Shown here in pieces: positions 18,571 to 29,518 of a DNA stretch of 64,000 bases. Each line of letters opens with the position of its first letter. Position 1 is the first letter of the stretch. The DNA comes from Rhodococcus pseudokoreensis. GTDB lineage: Bacteria; Actinomycetota; Actinomycetes; Mycobacteriales; Mycobacteriaceae. The notes below the pieces were generated by a model, which made no database searches, had not been told where the DNA came from, and saw only the letters and a program-made list of their open reading frames with translations. Made by a program: the position numbers and the translations under genes. The DNA lies in NCBI RefSeq assembly GCF_017068395.1, contig NZ_CP070619.1:4402001-4466000 (forward strand), written 5' to 3'.

Positions 18571-19623
18571 ATGTATGAGAAGAACGGCGAAAAGTACTTC
18601 ATCGTAGACGGGCACGTGCACATCTGGGACGGCCGCGCGTCGAACCAGAAGAACGTGCACGGCAAGCAGTTCATCGACTGCTTCTACGACTACCACAAGA
18701 ACCTCAGCCCGGAGGAGGTCGTGTGGGACTACGACACCTACACGTACTACGGCAGCGAACGCTTCGAGCGCGACCTCTTCGTGGACGGGTACGTCGACCA
18801 CGCGATCTTCCAGGCCACCCTGCTGAGCGACTTCTACCACACCGGATTCGGGCAGACGGACGAAGCGCTCGCCCTGGTCGCCAAGAATCCCGGCAAGCTC
18901 ACCTACAACCACGCCTACGACCCGCGTCACGAGGAAGCCGGCCTCGAACAGCTCCGCAAGGACGCGGACCGGATGAACCTGCAGGGCGTCAAGCTCTACA
19001 CCGCCGAATGGCACGGCGACTCCCGCGGCTACAAACTCGACGAACCGTGGTCGCGGCGCTACCTCGAAGAATGCATCAAGCTGGGAATCAAGAACATTCA
19101 CGTTCACAAGGGTCCGACGATCCGTCCCCTCGACCGCGACGCGTTCGACGTCTCCGACGTCGACAAGGTCGCCACCGACTACCTGGACCTGCGATTCGTC
19201 GTCGAGCACGTGGGTCTGCCGCGGCTCGAGGACTTCTGCTGGATCGCCACCCAGGAGTCGAACGTGTACGGCGGTCTGGCAGTCGCGTTGCCGTTCATCC
19301 ACACCCGGCCCCGCTATTTCGCCCAGATCATCGGTGAACTGCTCTACTGGATCGGCGAGGACAAGATCCTGTTCGGCAGCGACTACGCATTGTGGACCCC
19401 GAAGTGGCTGATCGAGAAGTTCGTCGACTTCCAGATCCCCGAGGACATGCAGAGCGAGTACGCCCCGATCACCGTGGAGCAGAAGCAGAAGATCCTGGGC
19501 CTCAACGCGGCAGCGCTGTACGACATCGACGTTCCCGCCGACCTGCAACTGGCCGAGCCGGCCGGACAGGAAGGTGTGGAGGTCGCTGCCGGGGCGCGCG
19601 AGCCGGAATCCGTGCCGTCATGA
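18571..19623 (+). CDS. Amidohydrolase family protein of the prm operon
   Basis: A 350-residue amidohydrolase-2 TIM barrel. The N-terminal metal motif is VDGHVHIWD; other likely ligands are IHVHKGP, FVVEHVGLP and the late Asp in KILFGSDYALWTP. The family includes decarboxylases and hydrolases. Conserved presence in propane/mim operons suggests a role in acetone or 2-propanol use, or in maturation of the monooxygenase; the actual reaction is not known. The last 30 residues are Ala/Glu-rich. It overlaps the next gene by ATGA. Confidence 0.85.
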   Translation: MYEKNGEKYFIVDGHVHIWDGRASNQKNVHGKQFIDCFYDYHKNLSPEEVVWDYDTYTYYGSERFERDLFVDGYVDHAIFQATLLSDFYHTGFGQTDEALALVAKNPGKLTYNHAYDPRHEEAGLEQLRKDADRMNLQGVKLYTAEWHGDSRGYKLDEPWSRRYLEECIKLGIKNIHVHKGPTIRPLDRDAFDVSDVDKVATDYLDLRFVVEHVGLPRLEDFCWIATQESNVYGGLAVALPFIHTRPRYFAQIIGELLYWIGEDKILFGSDYALWTPKWLIEKFVDFQIPEDMQSEYAPITVEQKQKILGLNAAALYDIDVPADLQLAEPAGQEGVEVAAGAREPESVPS

Positions 19624-20359
19624 CCGCCGTCGTCGTCTGCACCGAACAGGACGTTCTGACGGCCCTGTCGACGGTCACCGATCCGGAACTGGACGAATCC
19701 ATCACCGATCTCGGGTTCGTCCGGTCGGTCACCCTCGACGACGACGGGGTCACCGTGCACCTGCGGCTGCCCACCGCGTTCTGCTCGCCGAACTTCGCCT
19801 ACCTGATGGCATCCGATTCCCTCGACGCGCTGCGCCTGATCGAGGACATCGGTGAGGTGCGGGTGCTGCTCGACGATCATCACGACAGCGACAAGATCAA
19901 TGCCGGCCTCGCCGCCGACGCCGGATACGTCGGGACGTTCGGCTCCGAGGCGGAGGACAGTCTGCACGAGTTGCGTCGAATGTTCCGGTCCAAGGCGCAC
20001 GCCGCCGCGATGGAACGCTGCGTCGAGGCACACCTGAAGACCACCGACCTGGGTGTGAACGAGATCTACCGGCTCACCCTCAGCGATCTCGCCTCGGGAA
20101 AGGCGAAGGCCGCGTTGCTGCGTCGCCGGATCGGCATCGGGTTGAGTATCTGCCCGGCCAGTCGGGTGTTCGTCGACGACGACGGCAAGCGCATCCCCCC
20201 GGAGTCGGTGCCGATGCGGCTGCGCTTCGCCAAGTCGGTGCGCATCTCGATGGAAGGCAACGCCCACTTCTGCCGCGGCCTGCTCGCCACCCGCTACGCC
20301 GACAGCGAATCCGTCGGCGCCACACCGCGAATCACCAACCTCAGAACCAGGAGCCCGCG

Positions 20360-20363
<4 letters not shown>
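19620..20363 (+). CDS. DUF59/MIP18-type metal-sulfur assembly protein with extended C-terminus
   Basis: A 247-residue protein. The first 80 residues form a DUF59 (MIP18, PaaD) domain: [24 protein letters not shown], then [19 protein letters not shown], with a conserved Cys. Usual DUF59 proteins stop near 100-150 residues; here another 150 residues follow, containing Cys in ERCVEAH, SICPASR and HFCRGLL. DUF59 proteins take part in Fe-S or other metal-centre assembly, so a role in maturing the PrmA di-iron site or the PrmB 2Fe-2S cluster is plausible. Start and stop both overlap neighbours by ATGA, tying it tightly to the operon. Confidence 0.85.
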
Positions 20364-23081
<2,718 letters not shown>

Positions 23082-23092
23082 CGCAGTCGAGT

Positions 23093-23117
23093 GGGTCACC
23101 GCCGCGAGCGGTGACCC
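23093..23117 (+). terminator. Hairpin after groEL (terminator or attenuator)
   Basis: GGGTCACCGC, loop CGCGA, GCGGTGACCC: a perfect 10-bp stem starting 11 bases after the groEL stop. No T-run follows, only CTCTCCCC. Since the next genes run in the same direction, it may lower rather than stop transcription into them. Confidence 0.6.
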
Positions 23118-23177
23118 GCTCTCCCCTGCTCGTGCGCCAACCCAGCCTTCGGGCGCCTCGAAAGAAAGTGAAGCATA

Positions 23178-23504
23178 GTGATTTTCATCGTGGTGAAGTT
23201 CAAGGTCCTCGACAAGCATCAGAACGACTGGCTGCTCGTCACGAAGGAGTTCACCGACGCGACCCGATCCGAACCGGGCAATCTCTGGTTCGAGTGGCAC
23301 CGCAGCGCCGACGATCCCGCCGAATTCGTGCTGATCGAGGCGTTCCGGGACGGGCAGGCCGGTTCCGACCACGTCGTCGCCGACCACTTCCGGAAGGGAC
23401 TGGACGCGATGCGTCCCGCGCTGAGTGAGACGCCGCGCATCATCCACACCGACCTACCCGGCACCGACTGGTCCCGCATGGGCGAACTGGAAATCGCCTC
23501 GTAA
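23178..23504 (+). CDS. ABM-domain protein (putative quinol monooxygenase, YgiN-like)
   Basis: A 108-residue antibiotic-biosynthesis-monooxygenase (ABM) dimeric ferredoxin-like domain: IFIVVKFKV, TRSEPGNLWFEWHRS, FVLIEAFRDGQAGSDHVVADHF. Family members oxidise quinols or aldehydes without cofactor or simply bind small aromatics. Start is GTG at 23178. It sits between groEL and the GlcD-type oxidase; in this setting it may detoxify a by-product, but no substrate can be assigned. Confidence 0.85.
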   Translation: MIFIVVKFKVLDKHQNDWLLVTKEFTDATRSEPGNLWFEWHRSADDPAEFVLIEAFRDGQAGSDHVVADHFRKGLDAMRPALSETPRIIHTDLPGTDWSRMGELEIAS

Positions 23505-23551
23505 TCGATCCGGGCGGCACATCACATCAGGTCGGCAGGGAAGGACAAGGT

Positions 23552-24922
23552 ATGACGGTCGTGACGAGCGGCCCCGTCGCGGATCTGGTCGCGGAACTGG
23601 GCGATGCCGCGGTAATCGACAGCGACACCATGATCGCCTACACCCGCGATCAGGCGTTGCTCTGCCCGGCCGGGCGTCCGCTCGCCGTCGTCCGCGCCCG
23701 GACCGTCGATCATGTCGTCGCGACTCTGAAAACCGCGCACCGACACGGTATTCCGGTCGTGACGAGAGGTGCGGGCACCGGTCTGGCCGGCGGAGCCAAC
23801 GCGATCGACGGCTGCATCGTGCTGAGTACCGAGAAACTCGACCGCATCCTCGCCGTCGACGAACAGTCCCGCACCGCCACGGTCGAGGCGGGCGTGATCA
23901 ACGGCGACCTCGCGACCGCGGTGGCGGCGCGCGGACTGTGGTACGTCCCCGACCCCGGCAGTCGCGCCATCTCCACGATCGGCGGGAACCTCGCGACCGA
24001 CGCGGGCGGCGCCTGCTGCGCAAAGTACGGGGTCACCGGCGACCACGTCGCCCGGATCAAGGCGGTCCTCGCGGACGGCCGGATCATCCACACCGGGGCC
24101 GTCACCCGCAAGAATGTGGCCGGTTTGAACCTGACTCGACTGCTGGTCGGGTCCGAGGGCGCCCTGGCGGTGATCGTCGAGGCGACGGTGCGGCTGCGCC
24201 GGGCCCCGGCCCACACGGCCACCGTCGTCGCCGCGTTCTCCGATACCGTCCAGGCCGTCGACGCGGTGCTGGCGATTCAGGCGGTGGCCGACCCGAGCCT
24301 GGTCGAACTCATGGACCGCACCACCATCGCGGCCGTCAACGACATGACCCATATGGGTCTCGACGAGACGGCAGGCGCGCTGCTGCTGATCCAGTGCGAC
24401 GGTGACGCCGCCGAGGCCGAAGCCCAGCGCAGCGCGGACGCATGCCGCGCCGCCGCGGCCACCGAGTTGTACGTGAGCACCGACGCCGCCGAAGGCGACG
24501 CCCTCATGCAGGCGCGCCGCGTGGCGCTGACCGCCCTGGAACGCCGCGGCAGCACCCTGCTCGACGACCTGGCCGTGCCGGTTCCCCGGCTACCGCACAT
24601 GCTCGATGCCATTGCCCGGATCGCCGACCGCCACCGCCTGCTCATCGGCACGTTCGGCCACGCCGCCGACGGGAACCTCCACCCCACGATCGTCTTCGAC
24701 GCGGCCGACCCCGACGCCGCCGACCGGGCCAATCGGGCCTTCGACGAGATGGTGACCCGATGTCTGGCGCTGGGCGGATCGATCACGGGCGAGCACGGCG
24801 TCGGCAGCCTCAAACGCCGCTACCTCGAACCCATGATCGGCTCGGTCGAGAGATCCCTGATGACAGGGATCAAGGCGGCATTCGACCCGACCGGAATTCT
24901 GAACCCGGGCCGCGCGATATGA
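23552..24922 (+). CDS. FAD-linked oxidase (GlcD / D-lactate dehydrogenase type)
   Basis: A 456-residue FAD-binding protein of the PCMH/VAO family with GlcD architecture. The FAD domain has PVVTRGAGTGLAGGAN and the ISTIGGNLATDAGG motif; the C-terminal cap has GTFGHAADGNLHPTI and the late GEHGVGSLKRRYL. Such enzymes oxidise D-2-hydroxy acids (glycolate, D-lactate, D-2-hydroxyglutarate). In a propane operon a hydroxy acid derived from acetone or acetol, such as lactate, is a reasonable substrate. It overlaps the DUF3263 gene (ATGA). Confidence 0.9.
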   Translation: MTVVTSGPVADLVAELGDAAVIDSDTMIAYTRDQALLCPAGRPLAVVRARTVDHVVATLKTAHRHGIPVVTRGAGTGLAGGANAIDGCIVLSTEKLDRILAVDEQSRTATVEAGVINGDLATAVAARGLWYVPDPGSRAISTIGGNLATDAGGACCAKYGVTGDHVARIKAVLADGRIIHTGAVTRKNVAGLNLTRLLVGSEGALAVIVEATVRLRRAPAHTATVVAAFSDTVQAVDAVLAIQAVADPSLVELMDRTTIAAVNDMTHMGLDETAGALLLIQCDGDAAEAEAQRSADACRAAAATELYVSTDAAEGDALMQARRVALTALERRGSTLLDDLAVPVPRLPHMLDAIARIADRHRLLIGTFGHAADGNLHPTIVFDAADPDAADRANRAFDEMVTRCLALGGSITGEHGVGSLKRRYLEPMIGSVERSLMTGIKAAFDPTGILNPGRAI

Positions 24923-25239
24923 CGGCGACGACCCTGCATGCCCACTCGACGCCGGACGACGACCTCGTCCTGGAATTCGGCACCCGGTGGGCGGTGTTCG
25001 GCGGCGGCAGCGCCGAAGACATCTTCATGACCTTCGGCTGGACCGAGTCGCGGTACTTCCAACGACTGCAGGTCCTGGCCGGGCGCCGATTCTCACCCCT
25101 CGACGCCTCACTCCGGCACCGTTTGCTCGCCGTATGCGCCGAGCGGCTACAGCAGATCGATCATCCTCCCCACCCTGCGACGAAAGGCCCCGACCATGAC
25201 AGCGCACCCCGGACGGCGGCGCGGCCGTCCCCATACTGA
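24919..25239 (+). CDS. DUF3263 family small protein
   Basis: A 106-residue protein whose middle (LEFGTRWAVFGGGSAEDIFMTFGWTESRYFQRLQVLAGR) matches the actinobacterial DUF3263 pattern, a short helical domain with the look of a sigma-factor-like or HTH unit (FGWTESRYFQRL). The C-terminal 30 residues are Pro/His-rich and probably disordered. Start overlaps the GlcD stop by ATGA. DUF3263 has no known function; placed right before the activator gene, it could be an auxiliary regulator. Confidence 0.72.
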   Translation: MTATTLHAHSTPDDDLVLEFGTRWAVFGGGSAEDIFMTFGWTESRYFQRLQVLAGRRFSPLDASLRHRLLAVCAERLQQIDHPPHPATKGPDHDSAPRTAARPSPY

Positions 25240-25399
25240 ACCCGGACCTTCTCCGGCGCCGGGCACCCTCACGCCGGCCGACCTCGCCAGCGTCCTCGAA
25301 GTACTGACCGGTACCCGGGCGACGGTCGAACACCCTCCGACGGACCGTCTCATATTGAGACGCGTCTCACATCGAGACGACGTACGCTCAGGTTCATAG
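25196..25399 (+). CDS. Possible small basic protein overlapping the activator operators
   Basis: A 67-residue frame beginning with ATG at 25196 after GAAAGG, overlapping the end of the DUF3263 gene by 44 bases in another frame. It reads MTAHPGRRRGRPHTEPGPSP (AT-hook-like GRRRGRP), then TPADLASVLEVLTGTRATVEH. Its last 18 codons run through the two CGTCTCA dyads, which argues that at least this part is regulatory rather than coding. No family recognised. Confidence 0.25.
   Translation: MTAHPGRRRGRPHTEPGPSPAPGTLTPADLASVLEVLTGTRATVEHPPTDRLILRRVSHRDDVRSGS
25346..25379. promoter_or_regulatory. Two abutting activator dyads upstream of the prm activator gene
   Basis: CGTCTCA-TAT-TGAGACG (25346-25362, perfect) is immediately followed by CGTCTCA-CAT-CGAGACG (25363-25379, one mismatch). 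Both match the dyad upstream of prmA. The spacing of centres is 17 bp, and the pair ends 50 bases before the activator ATG. This fits autoregulation by the activator and links the two promoters into one circuit. Confidence 0.75.
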
Positions 25400-25429
25400 A
25401 CCTGTGGAGAAACGGGGCGTAAACACGGC

Positions 25430-27181
25430 ATGACCACCAAGAACCTGCAGAAGGCGCGAGAGCTGTTTCTCGCCGACAACGATCTCGACAGCTCCGTTCG
25501 CCAACCCATCTCGTTCTCCTGGCAACGATCGAAGTCGCTCAAGGTGAGCCCTGATCAACTCGACCTCCCGTTCGTCCGAGAGCCGAATCTGGACTGTCCC
25601 CTGGTCGCGGCCGCCGAACCCGTATTGCGGCAGCTCGCGGACGGCCTTGTCGACGAACCGGTCAGCGTGATCCTGACGTCCGCTGACGGAGTGATCCTGA
25701 CCAGGATCGCCGCCAGCCGAAGACTCAATCGCACCCTCGACGACGTCCAGCTGATACCCGGGTACAGCTACTCGGAAGAGTTCGCCGGCACCAACGGCAT
25801 CGGCACGACCCTGGAAACCCGCCAGCCCACCCTCGTGACGGGCGCCGAACACTACGCCGACTGTCTCGGGCAATTGGCCTGCGCGGGTGTCCCGATCACC
25901 CATCCGATGTCCGGCACCCTCGTGGGGGCACTCGATCTCACCGGCTGGGTAGAGGACGGGGGTCCGTTGCTCGCCACTCTCGCCAAATCCGCCACTGCTC
26001 AGATCGAAGGCCGTCTCCTGGCGCAGGCCAGTGCCGACCAGACGTCGTTGCTCAATGCGTATCTCAAGGCGTGTCGCCGATCGCCGCAGGCCGGGGTGCT
26101 GGCGCTCGGAGACGACGTCGTCCTCGTCAACCGGCGACTGCGCGTGGCGCTGGACGCCCAGGATCAGGCAGCGTTACTCGAACACGCCGTCGACCTGAGC
26201 AGCGTGAACGCCACCTATCGGCATATCGTCGCCCTGCCCAGCGGTCAGACGGCCAGGTTGTCCTCGATCGAGGACTTCGGGCTCGGAGCCCGCAGGCCGA
26301 TGGCCTTGTTCTACGTGCATCTCCACGATGTCCCCACATCATCTCTAGCCCCTGCACCGGCGAGCACCGGCGTGTTGCCCGGCATCACCGGCACCAGCGC
26401 GTCCTGGCGCCGCACCTGCCAGCAGATCACTCGCTGCGCACGCGAGCAGCAGTGGGTCATCGTGTCGGGTGAGCCCGGCAGCGGCCGCGGATCCGCTCTC
26501 AAAGCTGTTGCTGTCGAACATATTCCCATTCGAACCCGGATCTTCACGGCCGCCGAACTCTCCGACGACAGCACCGCGCTGCCGGCCCTCGAGCAGGAAC
26601 TCGACCAGGAACGATTCAGCGTGATCCTGCGCGACATCGACCTGCTCGGCGAGTCACAGCAGCGGGTCGTCGCCGACCTGATCCAAGGGCGCGAACACGC
26701 CGGATGGATCGGCGCGACCATCGGCGGCACCGGTCACAACACCGATCTCGATGCGCTGCTCCTTCCCCACTTCAGCCACACCGTCACGATGCCGGCCCTG
26801 CGGCATCGCATCGACGACCTGCACAGTCTGGTACCGCATCTGCTACGACAACTCGGTCGCGGCGCGGAGCTGTCCCTCTCGCCTGCGGCAATGCGCCAAC
26901 TCTGCAAGTACAGCTGGCCGGGAAACGTCACCGAACTCCGGCAGGTCCTGCACGAGGTCGTCCAACGGCAGCGCTCCGGTGTCGTCGAAGTCGAGCAGCT
27001 ACCCCCGATGTGCCGGGCCCTGAGCCGGCACACCCTCACCCAGATCGAAGCTCTCGAACGCGATGCCATCGTGCGCAGCCTCGAAGAGAACCACGGCAAC
27101 AAGAAAGCCGCGGCAACAGCTCTCGGCATCTCACGGGCCACGATCTACCGCAAGATCAAGGAATTCGGCATCGACGTGTGA
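25430..27181 (+). CDS. GAF / Fis-type transcriptional activator of the propane operon (AcoR/MimR-like)
   Basis: A 583-residue regulator with the layout of AcoR. An N-terminal GAF-type sensor spans about 60-210 (SVILTSADGVILTRIAASRR, EEFAGTNGIGTTLETRQP, AEHYADCLGQLACAGVPITHP). A central AAA+ domain is degenerate: the P-loop reads GEPGSGRGS with Arg in place of Lys, Walker B reads VILRDIDLL, and there is no GAFTGA sigma-54 contact loop. YSWPGNVTELRQVLHEVV is kept. A Fis-type HTH closes the protein (NKKAAATALGISRATIYRKIKEFG). Actinobacteria lack sigma-54, so it must act on ordinary polymerase. MimR of mycobacteria, which activates mim operons, has this architecture. Confidence 0.85.
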   Translation: MTTKNLQKARELFLADNDLDSSVRQPISFSWQRSKSLKVSPDQLDLPFVREPNLDCPLVAAAEPVLRQLADGLVDEPVSVILTSADGVILTRIAASRRLNRTLDDVQLIPGYSYSEEFAGTNGIGTTLETRQPTLVTGAEHYADCLGQLACAGVPITHPMSGTLVGALDLTGWVEDGGPLLATLAKSATAQIEGRLLAQASADQTSLLNAYLKACRRSPQAGVLALGDDVVLVNRRLRVALDAQDQAALLEHAVDLSSVNATYRHIVALPSGQTARLSSIEDFGLGARRPMALFYVHLHDVPTSSLAPAPASTGVLPGITGTSASWRRTCQQITRCAREQQWVIVSGEPGSGRGSALKAVAVEHIPIRTRIFTAAELSDDSTALPALEQELDQERFSVILRDIDLLGESQQRVVADLIQGREHAGWIGATIGGTGHNTDLDALLLPHFSHTVTMPALRHRIDDLHSLVPHLLRQLGRGAELSLSPAAMRQLCKYSWPGNVTELRQVLHEVVQRQRSGVVEVEQLPPMCRALSRHTLTQIEALERDAIVRSLEENHGNKKAAATALGISRATIYRKIKEFGIDV

Positions 27182-27206
27182 CGCGCCCTTCGTCCTCCTT
27201 CTTTCG

Positions 27207-27223
27207 TGTCAGAAAATGAGACA
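27207..27223. promoter_or_regulatory. Imperfect activator-like dyad after the activator gene
   Basis: TGTCAGA-AAA-TGAGACA begins 25 bases after the activator stop. The right half matches the TGAGACA form of the dyads before prmA and the activator; the left half is degenerate. No clear gene follows in the next 400 bases, so if bound it may serve a small transcript or be a relic. Confidence 0.3.
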
Positions 27224-27224
27224 C

Positions 27225-27658
27225 CCGCCGCGCCGCAGTCGGCGGAACATGAGGTCAGACAGAAAATCCCACGCGAATCATCAACTCGCTGAGGAGCAAT
27301 CCCTTTCGAGCACGGATCCGCGGCCGGACTGGACGAGGACGACCCATGAACACGAATCCGCTTGGCGCAATGACCCGCTCGGAAGCGCACCGCAGCAGGA
27401 CCGCTCGGGTGTGGTTGGTCGCCGGGCTGGCGCACACGTCCGAACCCGTCGACCGGCCCGCCGTCCGTGACGATCTCATGCGAACCTGGGTTCCGGAGCC
27501 GGGCAGCGGTTACCGCACTCCCGACGGCCGCCGTCGCACGACGTGGGCGACTGCACTCCCGGTTCGATCTCGTGGAGGTGACCCCATGACAACCACCTGC
27601 GCGATCCGGCCTACCGCGCACCATCCCCGGATGACCGCACGACGGGATGGGCTTCGCC
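27225..27658. other. About 430 bases without a convincing gene
   Basis: Several short frames cross this stretch on both strands, but none has a recognisable domain, a good ribosome site and sensible composition together. A frame ending LHSRFDLVEVTP at about 27580 resembles the tail of an enzyme or regulator and may be what remains of a lost gene. The next firm feature is palindrome copy D. Confidence 0.4.
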
Positions 27659-27704
27659 CCCGTGAGTACTTATTAACTACGGGCGGTTAATAAGTACTCA
27701 CGGG
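27659..27704. repeat. 46-bp palindromic repeat, copy D
   Basis: Left arm CCCGTGAGTACTTATTAAC, right arm GTTAATAAGTACTCACGGG. The variable pair is here A-T on both arms, giving full pairing, so the position appears as G-C, G-T and A-T among copies. Outer flanks GCTTCGCC and GCGGAGCGC also pair. It covers the stop codon of the DMT transporter gene on the minus strand. Confidence 0.9.
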
Positions 27705-28598
27705 CGCGGAGCGCAAGAAGGGCAGAGCCGCCGACGCGAGCAGGACGACGGCCATCCCCGCCCACTGCGGCGGCGACAGTTGCTCGCCCAGCAGGACCTG
27801 TGCGGCGAGCACCCCGACCACCGGTTCGAGCAGTCCGAGGAGGGCGACGGACGCGGATCCGAGTGCGCGCACGGCGATGAAGGAGCAGCCGATTCCGATG
27901 GGCATCAGGAGGAGTCCCTGGAACAGGATGGACCCCCACCCGCTGGGTGCGAACGTCCAGGACTGTCCGTCGACGACGGCGATCGCGCCGGTGGCGATTC
28001 CGGCGCCGAGTGATGCCAGTGCGCCCGCGGCGACGGGGCTGACCTGGTGCACCCATCGTTCCCCGACCACCAGGTACAGGGCGTACCCGGCGGCGCTGAG
28101 GAGGGCGAGCACGGCCCCGTTCAGTGCGACCGCGGAGGTGCCGGCGCCCGCGACGAGGGCGATGCCGCCGGACATCGCGACGGCCAGGATCAGCTGACCG
28201 CGGTTGATCCTGTTCCGGGTGACCATCCAGACGAGTGCCATCACGAACAGCGGGTAGATGTGGACGATCACGACCGCGATCTGGGCACCGGTGACCCGTA
28301 CCGCCGCGAAGAAACACAGCAACTGGATGCCGAACAGCGGGCCGCAGACGCAGCACAGTCCGACAGCGGACTTCCACGTCACGCCTTTCAGCCGTCCGGT
28401 GGACCAGGCGAGAAGGAACAGCAGTGCGGCACCGACGAGGCTACGGAGGCAGACGAGGACAGCCGGTGACACGCCGCCGGCGTAGCCGATCGCGGCGAAC
28501 GTGGGGGTGAGTCCGTAGGCGATCGCGGAGGCCGCACCGCATCCCCAGGCGACCGCACTGCCGCCGCGCGTCCGCCGTTCCGTGGAGCTAGCGACCAT
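27687..28598 (-). CDS. EamA/DMT family transporter
   Basis: A 303-residue drug/metabolite-type exporter with ten hydrophobic segments and two EamA halves (first half around GYAGGVSPAVLVCLRSLVGA; second half with SVALLGLLEPVVGVLAAQVLLGE, a typical motif of the last repeat). It likely exports a small metabolite or amino-acid-like compound. The last residues LRSAPVSTY and the TAA stop come from palindrome copy D, so its original C-terminus has been replaced as in the aldolase gene. It follows the TetR gene on the same strand by 36 bases and may be under its control. Confidence 0.88.
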   Translation of the reverse strand: MVASSTERRTRGGSAVAWGCGAASAIAYGLTPTFAAIGYAGGVSPAVLVCLRSLVGAALLFLLAWSTGRLKGVTWKSAVGLCCVCGPLFGIQLLCFFAAVRVTGAQIAVVIVHIYPLFVMALVWMVTRNRINRGQLILAVAMSGGIALVAGAGTSAVALNGAVLALLSAAGYALYLVVGERWVHQVSPVAAGALASLGAGIATGAIAVVDGQSWTFAPSGWGSILFQGLLLMPIGIGCSFIAVRALGSASVALLGLLEPVVGVLAAQVLLGEQLSPPQWAGMAVVLLASAALPFLRSAPVSTY

Positions 28599-28634
28599 CG
28601 GCCCGAACGAGCCGGGCGGCCCGCGAAGGCCGGG

Positions 28635-29264
28635 TCACCATTTGCGCGGCGCGACGAGTTCGTCGTGGACGAACTGCACGAGTACCTCTTTCATCGCGGC
28701 GACGGTCATGTTCGGTGCGCCGGTGAGGACCTGGATGGCGGTCCCGTCGGTGAGCGCGGTCAGCCGCTGCGCGATCGTCTCCGGGTCGACGTCGGTGCGG
28801 AAGATCTCCTGCCGTTGTCCGCGCCGGACGATCTTGACGACCGTCTCGTGCCAGCGCGCGTAATACGTGTTGTGGAAAGGGCGGAGTTCGGGCCGGAGCG
28901 TTGCCTCGGCCCAGAACTGCAACCAGATGGACCACTCGTCGCGCAGCGGCCCGACTCGGGGCAACTGCATGTCGATCAGGCGGAGCAGCCGTTCGTGGGC
29001 GTTGTCGATCGCCTTCAGTTCGCGGCTCTGCCGGTCGAAGGCGTTGTCGATGGCGTGGCGGAGGGCCGCGGTCAGGACGTCGCTCTTGCCGGGGAAGTAG
29101 TAGTGCACCGCCCCGGTGCTGGTGCCGACGACCTGGGCGATGTCGGAGATGCGGACCGAGTGGTATCCGCGCTCGGCGATCAGTTGAGCCGCAGCATCGA
29201 GTATCGCCGTTCGGCGCGCGTCCTCGGTGAGTTGAGCGGTCACTGTCCCTCCTTCGATTGTCAT
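28635..29264 (-). CDS. TetR family transcriptional regulator
   Basis: A 209-residue TetR regulator: RRTAILDAAAQLIAERGYHSVRISDIAQVVGTSTGAVHYYFPGKSDVLTAAL is the DNA-binding domain, followed by a TetR_C-type domain with WSIWLQFWAEATLRPELRPFHNTYYARW. It is divergent from the acyl-CoA degradation operon, and repeated TGACTGAT / ATCAGTCA half-sites fill the region between them. It is probably the repressor of that operon with an acyl-CoA ligand; this is inferred from position. Confidence 0.88.
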   Translation of the reverse strand: MTIEGGTVTAQLTEDARRTAILDAAAQLIAERGYHSVRISDIAQVVGTSTGAVHYYFPGKSDVLTAALRHAIDNAFDRQSRELKAIDNAHERLLRLIDMQLPRVGPLRDEWSIWLQFWAEATLRPELRPFHNTYYARWHETVVKIVRRGQRQEIFRTDVDPETIAQRLTALTDGTAIQVLTGAPNMTVAAMKEVLVQFVHDELVAPRKW

Positions 29265-29473
29265 CTGACTGATCCATCAAATCATACGCTGCAAACTGAC
29301 GCATCAGTCAGACGTCGGATTTCGGACCAGAAAATCGTCAACGGCCGATCTTGGCGCACATAACAGCAGCTAAAAGCCACGAAACAAGCCGGCCCCACAT
29401 CTGAGCGTCGAGTCAGTTTCGGCGAATCCCTTGACATCTGTGGGCTGGATCACGGTATAACTGATGCATCAGT
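29265..29473. promoter_or_regulatory. TetR operators and promoter of the acyl-CoA operon
   Basis: CTGACTGATCCATCA (29265-29279) and TGACGCATCAGTCAG (29297-29311) are inverted copies next to the TetR start. On the other side, a perfect palindrome ACTGATGCATCAGT (29460-29473) directly follows a likely promoter, TTGACA (29431-29436) and TATAAC (29456-29461) with a 19-base spacer. Binding there would block the promoter of the SDR-led operon, and the upstream pair would control the TetR gene itself. Confidence 0.65.
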
Positions 29474-29518
29474 CAGACCCCATTGGTCGGAACGGTAGCG
29501 ACGAGAGGCGAACGCTCG

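Noticed and set aside
27145..27624. 159-residue minus-strand frame after the activator
   Set aside because: Low-complexity Arg/Gly/Ser composition, overlaps the activator end, no recognisable domain.
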